Made by a program: the position numbers and the translations under genes. From the NCBI GenBank assembly GCA_964426655.1, contig CAYRQT010000007.1, positions 7,985 to 71,984 of the forward strand: 64,000 bases of DNA. The letters are read 5' to 3'. Of this stretch, positions 24,271-33,453 are shown one piece after another. The notes beneath the pieces are model-generated. The model worked only from the letters and a program-made list of their open reading frames with translations. It was not told the DNA's origin and did no database searches. Numbering within the stretch: the stretch's first letter is position 1; every line of letters begins with the position of its first letter. The DNA is from RGIG8306 sp964426655. Lineage in GTDB: Bacteria; Bacillota; Clostridia; Lachnospirales; Lachnospiraceae.

Positions 24271-25863
24271 ATTCTTCGATAATATGTTCTGCAATGCGCA
24301 GACCATCGCAGGCGGCAGATGTAATCCCCCCTGCATAACCTGCCCCCTCACCACAAGGGTATACGCCCTTCCAGATACATTGACCATCTTCTCCCCTTGG
24401 CATCCTGACAGGGGAGGAAGTGCGGCTTTCAAAGGCCATAAGGCAGGCATCTGGATGAGCAAAACCAGGCATTTTTTGCTGGAAAGCCCAAATCCCTTCC
24501 TCGATGGCATCCATAAGGAATGCAGGAAAGGCGTCACGTATATTGGCTGAGGCATAATCGCCTTTTATGCAAAGGGGCCATTCAGGCAGATTCCCNNNNN
24601 NNNNNAAATCCGAAAACCTCTGTACGGGAACCGCTCCACCGGCCAGTTCATAAGCTGCTTTCTCCAGATCCTCCTGGAATTGCATGCCCGCCAGCGGCGT
24701 CTGGCCCCAGGGGCCATGGAGGGGAAAATCCTCTGGACGTACAGTTACTATAATGGCACTGTTTGCCTGGGGGCTTTTCCGATCCCCATAGCTCATACCA
24801 TTTACGGAAAGCATTCCCTCAGCGGATGATGCATTGACCACATAGCCTCCGGGGCACATGCAAANNNNNNNNNNNNNNNNNNNNNNNNNNNNCCTTCCCT
24901 GGTTTTTGCAGTTACTTTATATTCTGCGGCAGGCATATCTAAAGGATACCCTTTTCCATACTGGGTTTCATTCAGCCAGTGCTGATCGTGAATTATGCGC
25001 AGGCCCATAGCAAAGGATTTAGCAGTCAGGGGGAGTCCTTTTTGGTAAAGCCATTGGAAAGTATCCCTGGAACTGTGTCCGAGAGCCAGAATCAACTGAT
25101 TGCAGGGAAGCACTTCCTCATCATTCAGGACAATACCGCTGACCTGAAAATCTTCCAGGATAATATTGGTCATCTTTGTGGAAAAGCGAAAGGTTCCTCC
25201 ATTTTCTATAATTTGTTCTCTCATGGAGCATACGATATCTGTCAGAGCATCGGTACCGATATGGGGCTTGGATGCATAGAGGATCTCCTCATTTGCACCA
25301 TGGCGGCAAAAGGTTTCCAAAACCTTTCGAATGCGGTGAGTAGGGTCTTTAATCATGGTGTTGAGTTTTCCGTCAGAAAAGGTTCCAGCCCCACCTTCCC
25401 CAAACTGCACATTACTCTCAGGATTCAGCTGGCCGGACGCCCAAAATCTTTCCACTGTTTTTCGGCGGTCATGTACAGATTCTCCCCTCTCAATGAGAAT
25501 GGGTTTATATCCGGCCTCCGCTAACAGGTACCCTGCAAACAATCCGGCCGGGCCGGTTCCGACAATGACCGGTGAGGTTGCAGTACGTGTTTTGCCGGGA
25601 AGAGGCATTTGGTATTTGCCTTCTGCGAAGGAAACTGGAAAAAATCCCTGCTTCTGCAGCTTTTTCTGAAGCGGTTCCGGAACAAGGACATGGACATCAT
25701 ATACATAGTAGAGAAGCGGCTTCTTTCGGGCATCCAGAGACTTGCGTCGGATTTCCACCCCCAAAAGTTCTCCAGGACGCAGGTGTAGCTTTTTGCAGAT
25801 TGCTTTCTCCAGGGCCCCTTGTTTTTCCGGTATGGCTATTTTAATTTGTTGAACATGTAGCAT
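24248..25863 (-). CDS. FAD-dependent dehydrogenase, COG2509 type (broken by two scaffold gaps)
   Basis: One gene of about 535 codons that looks split only because of Ns at 24596..24605 and 24865..24892. The N-terminal domain begins MLHVQQIKIAIPEKQG. The FAD-binding Rossmann motif is VIVGTGPAGLFAGYLLAEAG. Further segments, QFGEGGAGTFSDGKLNT and the C-terminal CGEGAGYAGGITSAACDGLR, are characteristic of this uncharacterised flavoprotein family. After the second gap the frame no longer matches (the total is not a multiple of three), so the 28-N length is not real. The substrate is unknown. The neighbour downstream of its promoterless start is a second flavoprotein, 12 bases away. Confidence 0.85.
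24596..24605. other. Assembly gap (10 N) in the COG2509 gene
   Basis: A run of ten Ns inside the C-terminal third of the flavoprotein gene; the frame is compatible across it but the true length is unknown. Confidence 0.95.
24865..24892. other. Assembly gap (28 N) in the COG2509 gene
   Basis: A run of 28 Ns. The reading frames on its two sides differ by one phase although both encode parts of the same protein, so the N count cannot equal the real missing length. Confidence 0.95.
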
Positions 25864-25875
25864 AACTGCGTTCCT

Positions 25876-27117
25876 TTACTTTTTTAATGGTGAAAGAGCG
25901 GCGCCCCGTCCGGCCAGAATGCCGGTAGTCCAGGCCCATTGCAGGTTATAACCACCGCAGTCGCCATAGACATCCAGCAGCTCCCCTGCAGCAAATAATC
26001 CAGGGCATTTTCTGATTTCCATTGTATCAGGATAAATTTCTTTCAGGGAAAGGCCTCCCTGGCAGACCTGGGCTTTTTCAACAGGATTTACATTTTGAAT
26101 GGAATACAGACCGTTTTTAATCTGCCGTATCAGTGCCTTTTTTCGGGAAACGTTCAACTCTCCCCAATTCATTTTCAGGCCGGAGATTCCCTGGACGTGT
26201 TTCACTATGGCATTGGCCAGACGATCCGGCAAAATTCCCCACAACAGTAAAACAAGGTCTTTTTTAGGATGGCGGTTTCCCTGCATCTCCAAATGGGCCA
26301 AAAGATCTGGTTCTGACCATTCGGGCAAGAAATCTATTTGCAGCTGTAAAGAGGCTCCGGGCTTTACGAACAGGCGGTCCGCTGCGGTGCCGCTGACCTG
26401 AAAAACGGGAATACCGCTGATGCCATATTCAGTAAGCTGTAATTCACCCTTATCCCGGGCCAGACAGGCACCATCTTCCAGCACGGCCACTTCCCCTGCT
26501 ATGCGGACCCCGGCCCATTGCCGGCAAAGAGATTCCTTCAGTCGGATTTGTACGAGGGCTGGCAAAAACGGATACATTTTCAGAGAAAAGGACTGCAGAA
26601 AACGAAACCCGGCGTCATCCTGTCCCATTCCTCCCGCAGGAGAACCGGTAGCAAGGATAACCCGGTCTGCAAAGGAAGATTTACCATCCTGGGTATGAAG
26701 AAGAAAGCCTGTCCCCTTCTTTTCAAGACCTGTGCATCCGTTTGACAAATGACAGGTCACGCCCACCTGCTTTGCTTCATACAAAAGTGCCTCTGTTACA
26801 GAGGCCGCCTGAAAGGAGGAGGGGTAAAGGTATCCCTGTCTATTTTCCACAGATATGCCCAAATCTTCAAAAAAACCAATGATGTCTTGGGGAGATATCT
26901 GTTCTATAATGGGCAGCAAAAGCCAGGGGGTGTGGGAATGGAAACAGGAAATGTCCTGCCGTTTGTTTAGCAGATTGCATTTTCCGTTTCCCGTGGCACA
27001 GAGTTTTCGGCCGGCTTTTTTTTGCTGCTCTAAAAGTTGCACATTTGCCCCGGCTTTCGCTGCTGTAATAGCAGCAGTGAGGCCGGATGCCCCGGCCCCG
27101 ATTACACAAATATTCAT
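25876..27117 (-). CDS. HI0933/YhiN-family flavoprotein
   Basis: A 413-residue NAD(P)/FAD-dependent oxidoreductase. The N-terminal GAGASGLTAAITAAKAGANV is the dinucleotide-binding fold, and KKAGRKLCATGNGKCNL is the signature that separates the HI0933/YhiN group from other flavoproteins. The C-terminal GELLDVYGDCGGYNLQWAW is also conserved. The enzymatic reaction is not established for the family. AAAGGGAGG precedes the ATG. It is placed 12 bases before the COG2509 flavoprotein and 17 bases after the flippase gene, all one transcript. Confidence 0.93.
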   Translation of the reverse strand: MNICVIGAGASGLTAAITAAKAGANVQLLEQQKKAGRKLCATGNGKCNLLNKRQDISCFHSHTPWLLLPIIEQISPQDIIGFFEDLGISVENRQGYLYPSSFQAASVTEALLYEAKQVGVTCHLSNGCTGLEKKGTGFLLHTQDGKSSFADRVILATGSPAGGMGQDDAGFRFLQSFSLKMYPFLPALVQIRLKESLCRQWAGVRIAGEVAVLEDGACLARDKGELQLTEYGISGIPVFQVSGTAADRLFVKPGASLQLQIDFLPEWSEPDLLAHLEMQGNRHPKKDLVLLLWGILPDRLANAIVKHVQGISGLKMNWGELNVSRKKALIRQIKNGLYSIQNVNPVEKAQVCQGGLSLKEIYPDTMEIRKCPGLFAAGELLDVYGDCGGYNLQWAWTTGILAGRGAALSPLKK

Positions 27118-27134
27118 TCCGCCTCCCTTTAAAG

Positions 27135-28847
27135 TTAAAGAAGCCGCATTTTCTTAAATAATTTTACCAGCCTCGTTCCGGCAGGCAGGTCATAGACATC
27201 ACTCTCATCCAGCACTCGAAAGGCCATAATCAGTAGTCCATAGCAAACTGCACCGATGAAAATGGCCAGTAGCAGATGAATTCCCTGGCCGACGGTCAGG
27301 ACGGCATGAGGAAGGGATTTGAAAATAAATGAAAGGCCTTTGTAAATTCCTTTTCCAATAATGTTCTGCAGAAGATAGTAGCTTCCCCAAACGATTGCCC
27401 CCATGAGAATAGATGCAATGACAGGAAGCACATACACTTTTACAAAATCCAGTTTCAGCCGGGTATGGGTTTCCAGATAATAATTGTTCAGGCCTGTGAT
27501 GAGCAAGGCAAACACAATGTAGGAAAAAAGGATGCCATAAATGCCCATATCCATCTGATAGACCAGAATATAAACCAAAACTATATGCACAACAAGAGAA
27601 ATGGCAGTGTTGATAATGGGGATACGCAGCCGGTTAATCCCCTGCAGGATGGCATTGGTCACAGTGGAGAGGGAGAAAAAGATCACTGCACAGGAACCGA
27701 TTAGCAACATAGAAGCTGCCTTTTTTTCTGAATCCACGGGAAACATAATATCAATGAGAGGATTGGCCAAAACGGCCAGCCCCACTGCAGAGGGTACGCT
27801 GATGAGGAAGGTAAAACGAATGGCCGTGGAAATGCGCTGCAAGGCCATACCGGGACGACCGGCAGCCATGGCCTTCATGACGGCCGGAATAATGCTGGAA
27901 GCCAGTGCAGAAGCAAGGGAAATGGGAAGATTGATCAATGTGATATATTCTCCGGTGTATATACCCCAAATAGTTTCATATTCATCCTGCATTCCGTTTT
28001 GGCTCATAAACTGCCCCAGCATGGCAGAATCCACCAGGGAAACCACATTATACAGCGCTGTACAGATTATGACAGGGATGATAGAAGCCATAATGCCCCT
28101 GTACAGGTGAAAATAGGAAGGGGCTTCTGTGGGCCCTTCTTCCCTGATCCGTGCCTTTAGAATCGTCTTGTATGCGGCAAAAAGGACAATCAGAAACAAC
28201 AGGGCAGCCAGTGCCCCAAGACCGGTACCGATCGTTCCGCCAGCTGCTCCCAGAGCAGAGGCGTAGGTGTCTTCTCCCAGAACCAGATCTTTGCGGGAGC
28301 CGATGTGAAACAGCCAAAGCGCAAAGGCAATACTGGTAATGGCATTGACCAGTTGTTCCAGAACCTGGGAAAAAGCGGTGGGCACCATGGTGTTCATCCC
28401 TTGAAAATAGCCCCTGTATACCCCAAGAATGGCCATAATAAAGATGGTGGGGGCCAGAGCCCGAATGGCATAAACAGCTAAAGGCATGTGCAGAAAAGAG
28501 GCAAAAAAATCAGCACCAAACCAGGTGAAAAGTCCGAAAATCAAGCCGATGCCAAGCCCAAAAACCAGGGATCCGCGAAAAATGCGGTAAGAATTGGTAT
28601 ATTTTTTTCGGCTAAGCTGTGCAGAAACCATTTTTGAAACGGCAAGGGGCATGCTGTATGAAGACAAAAGCAACATAATGGAATAAATACTGAAGGCATT
28701 GGAATAATAGCCCATACCGTTGGTTCCGATGATATTATTCATGGGAATGCGATAAAGCATGCCGATGATGCGGACAATGATAGATGCCGCAGCCAGAATT
28801 CCCCCCTGGACCAGTATACTGTCGTTTTGACCTTTTCCTTTTTTCAT
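27135..28847 (-). CDS. MOP-superfamily flippase (SpoVB/MurJ-like)
   Basis: About 570 residues with some 14 membrane helices, beginning with GGILAAASIIVRIIGMLYRIP, a typical start for the SpoVB/YtgP/MurJ-type polysaccharide transporters of the MATE-like MOP superfamily. Such proteins move lipid-linked precursors (lipid II or teichoic/capsule units) across the membrane. Sequence alone does not tell MurJ function from SpoVB function here. The ATG at 28847 is chosen; an in-frame GTG two codons earlier is possible, and AGGTGG is close to both. It lies between ybeY and two flavoproteins. Confidence 0.9.
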   Translation of the reverse strand: MKKGKGQNDSILVQGGILAAASIIVRIIGMLYRIPMNNIIGTNGMGYYSNAFSIYSIMLLLSSYSMPLAVSKMVSAQLSRKKYTNSYRIFRGSLVFGLGIGLIFGLFTWFGADFFASFLHMPLAVYAIRALAPTIFIMAILGVYRGYFQGMNTMVPTAFSQVLEQLVNAITSIAFALWLFHIGSRKDLVLGEDTYASALGAAGGTIGTGLGALAALLFLIVLFAAYKTILKARIREEGPTEAPSYFHLYRGIMASIIPVIICTALYNVVSLVDSAMLGQFMSQNGMQDEYETIWGIYTGEYITLINLPISLASALASSIIPAVMKAMAAGRPGMALQRISTAIRFTFLISVPSAVGLAVLANPLIDIMFPVDSEKKAASMLLIGSCAVIFFSLSTVTNAILQGINRLRIPIINTAISLVVHIVLVYILVYQMDMGIYGILFSYIVFALLITGLNNYYLETHTRLKLDFVKVYVLPVIASILMGAIVWGSYYLLQNIIGKGIYKGLSFIFKSLPHAVLTVGQGIHLLLAIFIGAVCYGLLIMAFRVLDESDVYDLPAGTRLVKLFKKMRLL

Positions 28848-28862
28848 AACCACCTCATACTT

Positions 28863-29357
28863 TTATTCACGTTCAATTTTTAGCAGGGAAAGAATTTGGC
28901 GCTGTTTTTCTTCCATTTGCAATCGCTCCTGATCTTCCATATGATCATACCCCAGCAAATGAAGGATGCTGTGCGTGACCAGAAAAGCATACTCTCGCTT
29001 GGGAGAGTGTCCATATTCTGTAGCCTGAGAAAGGACCCGTTCCGCATTCAGAAGGATGTCTCCCAGCATAAAAAGGCCAGTATCAGGATTAAAATAAGTC
29101 CCATTTCCTGTAATGCAGGAAAAATCAGATGGCAGTGGAAAATCTACAGATGGAAAACTCAGTACATCTGTGGGGCGATCCACTCCCCGAAATGCGGCAT
29201 TCACTTCCTGGATGCCCGGACCATCCGTGATAACCAGATTTATCTCAGCTGGAAAGGGGAAACTTTCCTGGGAGAGCACCGCATTCATCACCTCCTCAGC
29301 CAGAATTTCCGGATCCAGGGGAAGTGAAATGTCTGTTTCAATGGATAGATTAATCAT
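28863..29357 (-). CDS. ybeY: rRNA maturation endoribonuclease YbeY
   Basis: A 164-residue zinc endoribonuclease needed for 16S rRNA 3' maturation and 70S quality control. The metal motif HxxxHxxxxxH is HSILHLLGYDH near residues 124-134. NAAFRGVDRPTDVLSFP and FMLGDILLNAE are the other conserved blocks. The start is set at ATG 29357 (MINLSIETDIS), which overlaps phoH by eight bases and has GAGGG upstream; a longer in-frame extension into phoH has no family match. Coupling with phoH is standard across bacteria. Confidence 0.96.
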   Translation of the reverse strand: MINLSIETDISLPLDPEILAEEVMNAVLSQESFPFPAEINLVITDGPGIQEVNAAFRGVDRPTDVLSFPSVDFPLPSDFSCITGNGTYFNPDTGLFMLGDILLNAERVLSQATEYGHSPKREYAFLVTHSILHLLGYDHMEDQERLQMEEKQRQILSLLKIERE

Positions 29358-30399
29358 TTGTCTGATGCCCTCTTTCCCGTACACGAATCGCACCGCCCCT
29401 GTGTTGGTCTTTCTTTTGAAGTTCCTTTTCTTCGTAGGTTTCATAAGCTTTGACAATTCGTTGAACAAGGGGATGTCGCACCACATCCTGGTTGGTCAGA
29501 TAGGAAAAATGGATCCCCTCCACATTGGGCAGGACTTTTCGCACCACATCCAGACCGGAGGCCTGCCCGGAAGGCAAATCCTTCTGGCTCATATCTCCAG
29601 TGACAATAACTTTGGAACCAAAACCAATGCGAGTCAAAAACATTTTCATTTGGGCAGGCGTGGTGTTTTGGGCTTCATCCAGGATGATGAAAGCGTTGTC
29701 AAGAGTCCGCCCTCTCATATAAGCCAGGGGAGCTACTTCAATCAGTCCCTTTTCTGTGTTGTGCAGATAGCCTTCAGGCCCCATGATCTGGTACAGTGCA
29801 TCATACAGGGGCCTAAGGTAAGGGTCAATTTTACTTTGCAGATCGCCAGGGAGAAAACCGAGCTTTTCTCCGGCTTCAATGGCCGGCCTTGTCAGGATAA
29901 TGCGATTAACGGTGCTTTCCCGAAAGGCCTGAATGGCCATGGCCATGGCCAGATAGGTTTTCCCTGTCCCGGCGGGCCCTATGCCAAAGACCAGCATGTT
30001 TTTCCGGATGGCATCAATATACTGCTTCTGGCCAAGGGTTTTAGGTTTAATGGGCTTACCGGAAACCGTTCTGCAAATCACATCCTGATCCATGGTCAGC
30101 ATTTCCTGCTCCTGATGAGCGGCAGCCATGGTCAGGGCATAGGTGACGTCCTGCTCTGTAATGACATTTCCATTTTTGGACAGCGACATCAGAGTTTCCA
30201 GCACACGTTTGGCCCGGTCAATAACGGTATCAGGGCCAATAAGGCGGACTGCACCATCCCGGTTCAGGATGGTAACATGCAGTTCTTTTTCAATCTGCTT
30301 TATATTGGCATCGAACTGTCCAAAGACATTTTTCTGATGCTCTACAGGAACGTCAAAATTTGTTTGTAATATACTCATATGGTTATTTTTGTTCTCCAT
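29350..30399 (-). CDS. phoH: PhoH-like P-loop ATPase (YbeZ/PhoH)
   Basis: A protein of about 349 residues. An N-terminal KH-like region (about 45-75, LNRDGAVRLIGP) precedes the PhoH NTPase domain with FGIGPAGTGKTYLAMAMA (Walker A), RPAIEAGEKLGFLPGD and FIILDEAQNTTPAQ (Walker B). PhoH proteins are ribonucleotide hydrolases with probable RNA helicase activity that work with YbeY in rRNA processing; ybeY is next and overlaps. The start is uncertain: ATG 30399 has no clear ribosome binding site and abuts an inverted-repeat arm (30402..30409), while ATG 30378 (MSILQTNFD) has GGAG 15 bases upstream. Confidence 0.95.
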   Translation of the reverse strand: MENKNNHMSILQTNFDVPVEHQKNVFGQFDANIKQIEKELHVTILNRDGAVRLIGPDTVIDRAKRVLETLMSLSKNGNVITEQDVTYALTMAAAHQEQEMLTMDQDVICRTVSGKPIKPKTLGQKQYIDAIRKNMLVFGIGPAGTGKTYLAMAMAIQAFRESTVNRIILTRPAIEAGEKLGFLPGDLQSKIDPYLRPLYDALYQIMGPEGYLHNTEKGLIEVAPLAYMRGRTLDNAFIILDEAQNTTPAQMKMFLTRIGFGSKVIVTGDMSQKDLPSGQASGLDVVRKVLPNVEGIHFSYLTNQDVVRHPLVQRIVKAYETYEEKELQKKDQHRGGAIRVRERGHQTND

Positions 30400-30401
30400 C
30401 A

Positions 30402-30434
30402 AATCTACTTGATTAGTATAGTATCATAGATTTG
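30402..30434. repeat. Inverted repeat in the phoH leader
   Basis: CAAATCTA at 30402..30409 is the exact reverse complement of TAGATTTG at 30427..30434, with 19 bases between that include a TATACT-like -10. In RNA it would form an 8-bp hairpin ending at the phoH start codon; as DNA it could be an operator. Confidence 0.5.
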
Positions 30435-30487
30435 TAAAATCCGAAATCCCTTTTTGTGTTTTCCCCGTTTGTGCACAGATACGAAAG

Positions 30488-30513
30488 AATCCCCAGTATT
30501 GTCTACTGGGGAT
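30488..30513 (-). terminator. Hairpin terminator after rpsU
   Basis: A perfect 10-bp stem, ATCCCCAGTA with TACTGGGGAT around a 5-base loop, just 11 bases after the rpsU stop. On the minus strand it is followed by a moderately T-rich TCTTTCGT, so termination may be partial and allow some readthrough into phoH. Confidence 0.7.
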
Positions 30514-30523
30514 TGCTCATACA

Positions 30524-30700
30524 TTAATTAAACTTACGCTTTCTAGCTGCTTCAGACTTTTTTTTGCGTCTTACGCTAGGCTTTTCATAATGCTCTCTTT
30601 TACGAATTTCCTGCTGAATACCAGCCTTTGCGCAGTTTCTTTTAAATCTGCGTAAAGCGCTATCAAGACTTTCGTTTTCTTTAACGATGACATTCGACAT
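30524..30700 (-). CDS. rpsU: Small ribosomal subunit protein bS21
   Basis: A 58-residue, very basic protein: MSNVIVKENESLDSALRRF, then CAKAGIQQEIRKREHYEKPS and a C-terminal RRKKKSEAARKRKFN. This is bS21, which contacts the 16S anti-Shine-Dalgarno region and helps initiation. It has its own extended -10 promoter (30773..30800), a leader hairpin (30721..30747) and a strong GGAGGGAGG site. Its stop is followed by a terminator hairpin, so it is largely its own unit between alaS and phoH. Confidence 0.97.
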   Translation of the reverse strand: MSNVIVKENESLDSALRRFKRNCAKAGIQQEIRKREHYEKPSVRRKKKSEAARKRKFN

Positions 30701-30720
30701 AGCTTACACCAACCTCCCTC

Positions 30721-30747
30721 CAGTTGTGTATTGTGCAAATACAACTG
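30721..30747 (-). promoter_or_regulatory. Leader hairpin directly before the rpsU ribosome binding site
   Basis: In the transcript the arms CAGTTGTATT and AATA-CA-CAACTG pair as 10 base pairs with a 2-base bulge and a TGCAC loop. The hairpin ends at the first base of the GGAGGGAGG ribosome binding site, a placement suited to translational control, perhaps by S21 itself. Confidence 0.5.
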
Positions 30748-30772
30748 AGTGGGTATTTTTAGCACATAGTAT

Positions 30773-30800
30773 ATTATAACATATTATCCAATTACGTCAA
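30773..30800 (-). promoter_or_regulatory. Promoter for rpsU
   Basis: On the minus strand TTGACG (30795..30800) and consensus TATAAT (30773..30778) are 16 bases apart, and TG one base before the hexamer makes an extended -10. The leader is about 65 bases. Confidence 0.8.
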
Positions 30801-30809
30801 TGCTTTTTT

Positions 30810-33449
30810 TTATTTTATCTGACTTTCCAGCACAATAAATGCCTTTTCCAAAGCTTCGGGAATGCCATTTGGATCCTTCCCACCGGCCTGGGCAAGACTT
30901 GGCCGGCCGCCGCCCCCGCCTTTTACTAAAGGCGCCACTTCTTTAATCAGATTTCCGGCGTGTGCCCCTCTTTTTTCCATTGCAGGGGTAGTCATAGCCA
31001 CTAAATTCACCTTTCCCTCATAAACGGAGGCCAGTAGGATGACGCAGTCGCCCAGCTGATCTTTCAACTGGTCGCCCAGCTGCCTCAGTCCGGCACCGTC
31101 CACCTGATCCACTTGGGTAATCAAAACTTTTACGCCCTGGATTTCTTTGACCTGGTCAGATATATTTCCCAGGGAAAGGGTGGCCAGTTTACTTTTCAGA
31201 CTTTCATTTTCGCTGTGGAGTTGATGAAGCTCTTCCAGCAATGTTTCCAATCTTCCCTGAAAGAGTTCCGGTGTGGTCTTTAAAGTATGTGCGGCCTGTT
31301 CTACCTGCGTCTCTCTGTGCTGATAAAAAGCCAGTAGTCCGTTCCCTGTAAGGGCTTCAATACGGCGCACCCCTGCTGCGATACCGGACTCGGACAGAAT
31401 TTTAAAGAAACTGATGGTCCGTGTATTGTCCACATGGGTTCCACCGCAAAGTTCCATGGAAAAGTCTCCCATTTTTACTACGCGGACGGTCTCGCCATAT
31501 TTCTCACTGAAAAGGGCCATGGCCCCGGTCTTACGGGCCTCATCCAGACTCATCATTTTGGTTTCCACAGGGAGAGCCGCCTGTATTTCCTGATTTACGA
31601 TCTCTTCCACCTGTCGGATTTCCTCAGGGGTCATGGCCGCATAGTGGGTAAAGTCGAAACGAAGGCGGTCGGCGTCTACGTAGGAGCCCTGCTGTTCCAC
31701 ATGCTCACCCAGCACCATCTTCAGGGCTTTTTGCAGAAGATGGGTGGCACTGTGGTTTTTCGCCGTATTTTGCCTGCGGTCGGCATCCACTTTTAAGGTG
31801 ACCACATCTCCCACCCGGATCATGCCGCTTTTCATGAAGCCCACATGTCCAAATTTATCTCCCTGGAGCTTGATCACATCTTCCACAACAAATTCAGCAT
31901 CTTTGCAGGTGATGCTGCCTGTATCATGCAGCTGTCCGCCCATTGTAGCATAAAATGGTGTCTCTTCCACCAGAATAGTGCCTCTTTCCCCTTCTGTAAG
32001 GGCTTCTGTAAGAGACTCTTCAGTAGTCATAACGGTTACCGGAGAAGAATAGGATAAATGGGAGTATCCCACAAATTTAGAAGTAATGGCAGGATCAATG
32101 GACTGGTAGACCGTGACATCTGCCCCCATATAATTGGTGGTCTTTCTGGCTGCTCTTGCCTTTTCTCTCTGAGCATTCATGCAGGCTTTAAATCCGTCCT
32201 CATCAATGGAAAACCCTTTTTCTTCTGCAATTTCACGGGTCAGATCCAAAGGAAAACCGTAGGTGTCATATAATTTGAAGGCCTGCTCTCCAGTAATGGT
32301 GCGGGTGTCTGAGTTGGAAAGGTCTTCCTCAATATTCGTCAGAATGGTCAGTCCCTGATCAATGGTTTTGTTGAATTTGTCTTCTTCTTCTGTAAGTACT
32401 TTTGTGATCATGGCTTTGCGCTCTTCCAGCTCCGGGTACCCATCTTTGGAAAGCTCTATGACCGTAGTGGCCAGATCTGCAAGAAATTTTCCCTGAATGC
32501 CCAGAAGACGCCCGTGTCGGGCCGCACGGCGCAGAAGGCGGCGTAATACATATCCCCGGCCCTCATTGGATGGCATTATGCCGTCACTGATCATAAAGGT
32601 ACAGGAACGAATATGATCTGTAATCAGACGCAGGGAAATGTCTTTTTGCAGATCCTTTTTATATGTAGTTCCTGCAAGTTGTGCCACACGGTCCAGCAGA
32701 CTTTTTATTGTGTCCACTGCAAAAATAGAATCCACATCCTGGACCACTACTGCAAGACGTTCCAGTCCCATGCCGGTATCGATGTTCTTATGTTCTAATT
32801 CTTCATAATGCCCATGCCCGTCATTGTTGAACTGTGTAAACACATTGTTCCACACTTCTATATAACGGTCACAGTCGCAACCAACTGTACAGGTGGGCTT
32901 GCCACAACCATATTTTTCTCCCCGGTCATAATATATTTCGGAGCAGGGACCGCAGGGACCTGCCCCATGCTCCCAGAAATTATCTTCTTTTCCAAAACGG
33001 AAAATTCTTTCTTTGGCAATGTGCATCTGTTCATGCCAGAGATCAAAGGCTTCCTGATCCTCTTCATATACGGATGGGTAAAGGCGGTCAGGATCCAGGC
33101 CCACTTCCTCTGTCAGAAAAGTCCAGGACCAGAGAATGGCCTCTTTCTTAAAATAATCTCCAAATGAAAAGTTGCCAAGCATTTCAAAAAAAGTGCCATG
33201 CCGTGCGGTTTTTCCAACATTTTCAATATCTCCGGTACGGATACATTTCTGACATGTGGCCACTCTTTTGCGTGGGGGGATTTCCTGCCCGGTAAAATAG
33301 GGTTTTAAGGGTGCCATGCCGGAATTAATTAAGAGAAGGCTGTTATCATTGTGTGGAACAAGGGAAAAACTTTTCAGAACCAGATGGCCCTGTTTTTCAA
33401 AAAAGGACAGAAACATCCGTCTTAATTCATTTACACCATATTTTTGCAT
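30810..33449 (-). CDS. alaS: Alanyl-tRNA synthetase
   Basis: A complete 879-residue class II AlaRS. Motif 1/2 regions include LINSGMAPLKPYFTG, TCQKCIRTGDIENVG and HGTFFEMLGNFSFGDYFK. The editing domain has HSATHLLQKAL and the second metal site MELCGGTHV. The C-terminal C-Ala domain ends with VKGGGGGRPSLAQAGG. It charges tRNA-Ala and hydrolyses Ser- and Gly-mischarged tRNA. GGAGGATTGATAAA precedes the ATG and contains the tyrS stop, so the two synthetases are coupled. No T-box leader is visible before either. Confidence 0.98.
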   Translation of the reverse strand: MQKYGVNELRRMFLSFFEKQGHLVLKSFSLVPHNDNSLLLINSGMAPLKPYFTGQEIPPRKRVATCQKCIRTGDIENVGKTARHGTFFEMLGNFSFGDYFKKEAILWSWTFLTEEVGLDPDRLYPSVYEEDQEAFDLWHEQMHIAKERIFRFGKEDNFWEHGAGPCGPCSEIYYDRGEKYGCGKPTCTVGCDCDRYIEVWNNVFTQFNNDGHGHYEELEHKNIDTGMGLERLAVVVQDVDSIFAVDTIKSLLDRVAQLAGTTYKKDLQKDISLRLITDHIRSCTFMISDGIMPSNEGRGYVLRRLLRRAARHGRLLGIQGKFLADLATTVIELSKDGYPELEERKAMITKVLTEEEDKFNKTIDQGLTILTNIEEDLSNSDTRTITGEQAFKLYDTYGFPLDLTREIAEEKGFSIDEDGFKACMNAQREKARAARKTTNYMGADVTVYQSIDPAITSKFVGYSHLSYSSPVTVMTTEESLTEALTEGERGTILVEETPFYATMGGQLHDTGSITCKDAEFVVEDVIKLQGDKFGHVGFMKSGMIRVGDVVTLKVDADRRQNTAKNHSATHLLQKALKMVLGEHVEQQGSYVDADRLRFDFTHYAAMTPEEIRQVEEIVNQEIQAALPVETKMMSLDEARKTGAMALFSEKYGETVRVVKMGDFSMELCGGTHVDNTRTISFFKILSESGIAAGVRRIEALTGNGLLAFYQHRETQVEQAAHTLKTTPELFQGRLETLLEELHQLHSENESLKSKLATLSLGNISDQVKEIQGVKVLITQVDQVDGAGLRQLGDQLKDQLGDCVILLASVYEGKVNLVAMTTPAMEKRGAHAGNLIKEVAPLVKGGGGGRPSLAQAGGKDPNGIPEALEKAFIVLESQIK

Positions 33450-33453
33450 TTTA

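Noticed and set aside
24248..24859. A separate 203-residue gene after the flavoprotein
   Set aside because: It is the C-terminal part of the same COG2509 protein; the apparent start and stop come from the 28-N scaffold gap.
29113..30369. A 418-codon open frame on the plus strand across ybeY and phoH
   Set aside because: It is antisense to two strongly conserved genes, has no promoter or ribosome binding site, and its product has no recognisable motif. Codon bias of the phoH strand explains the lack of stops.
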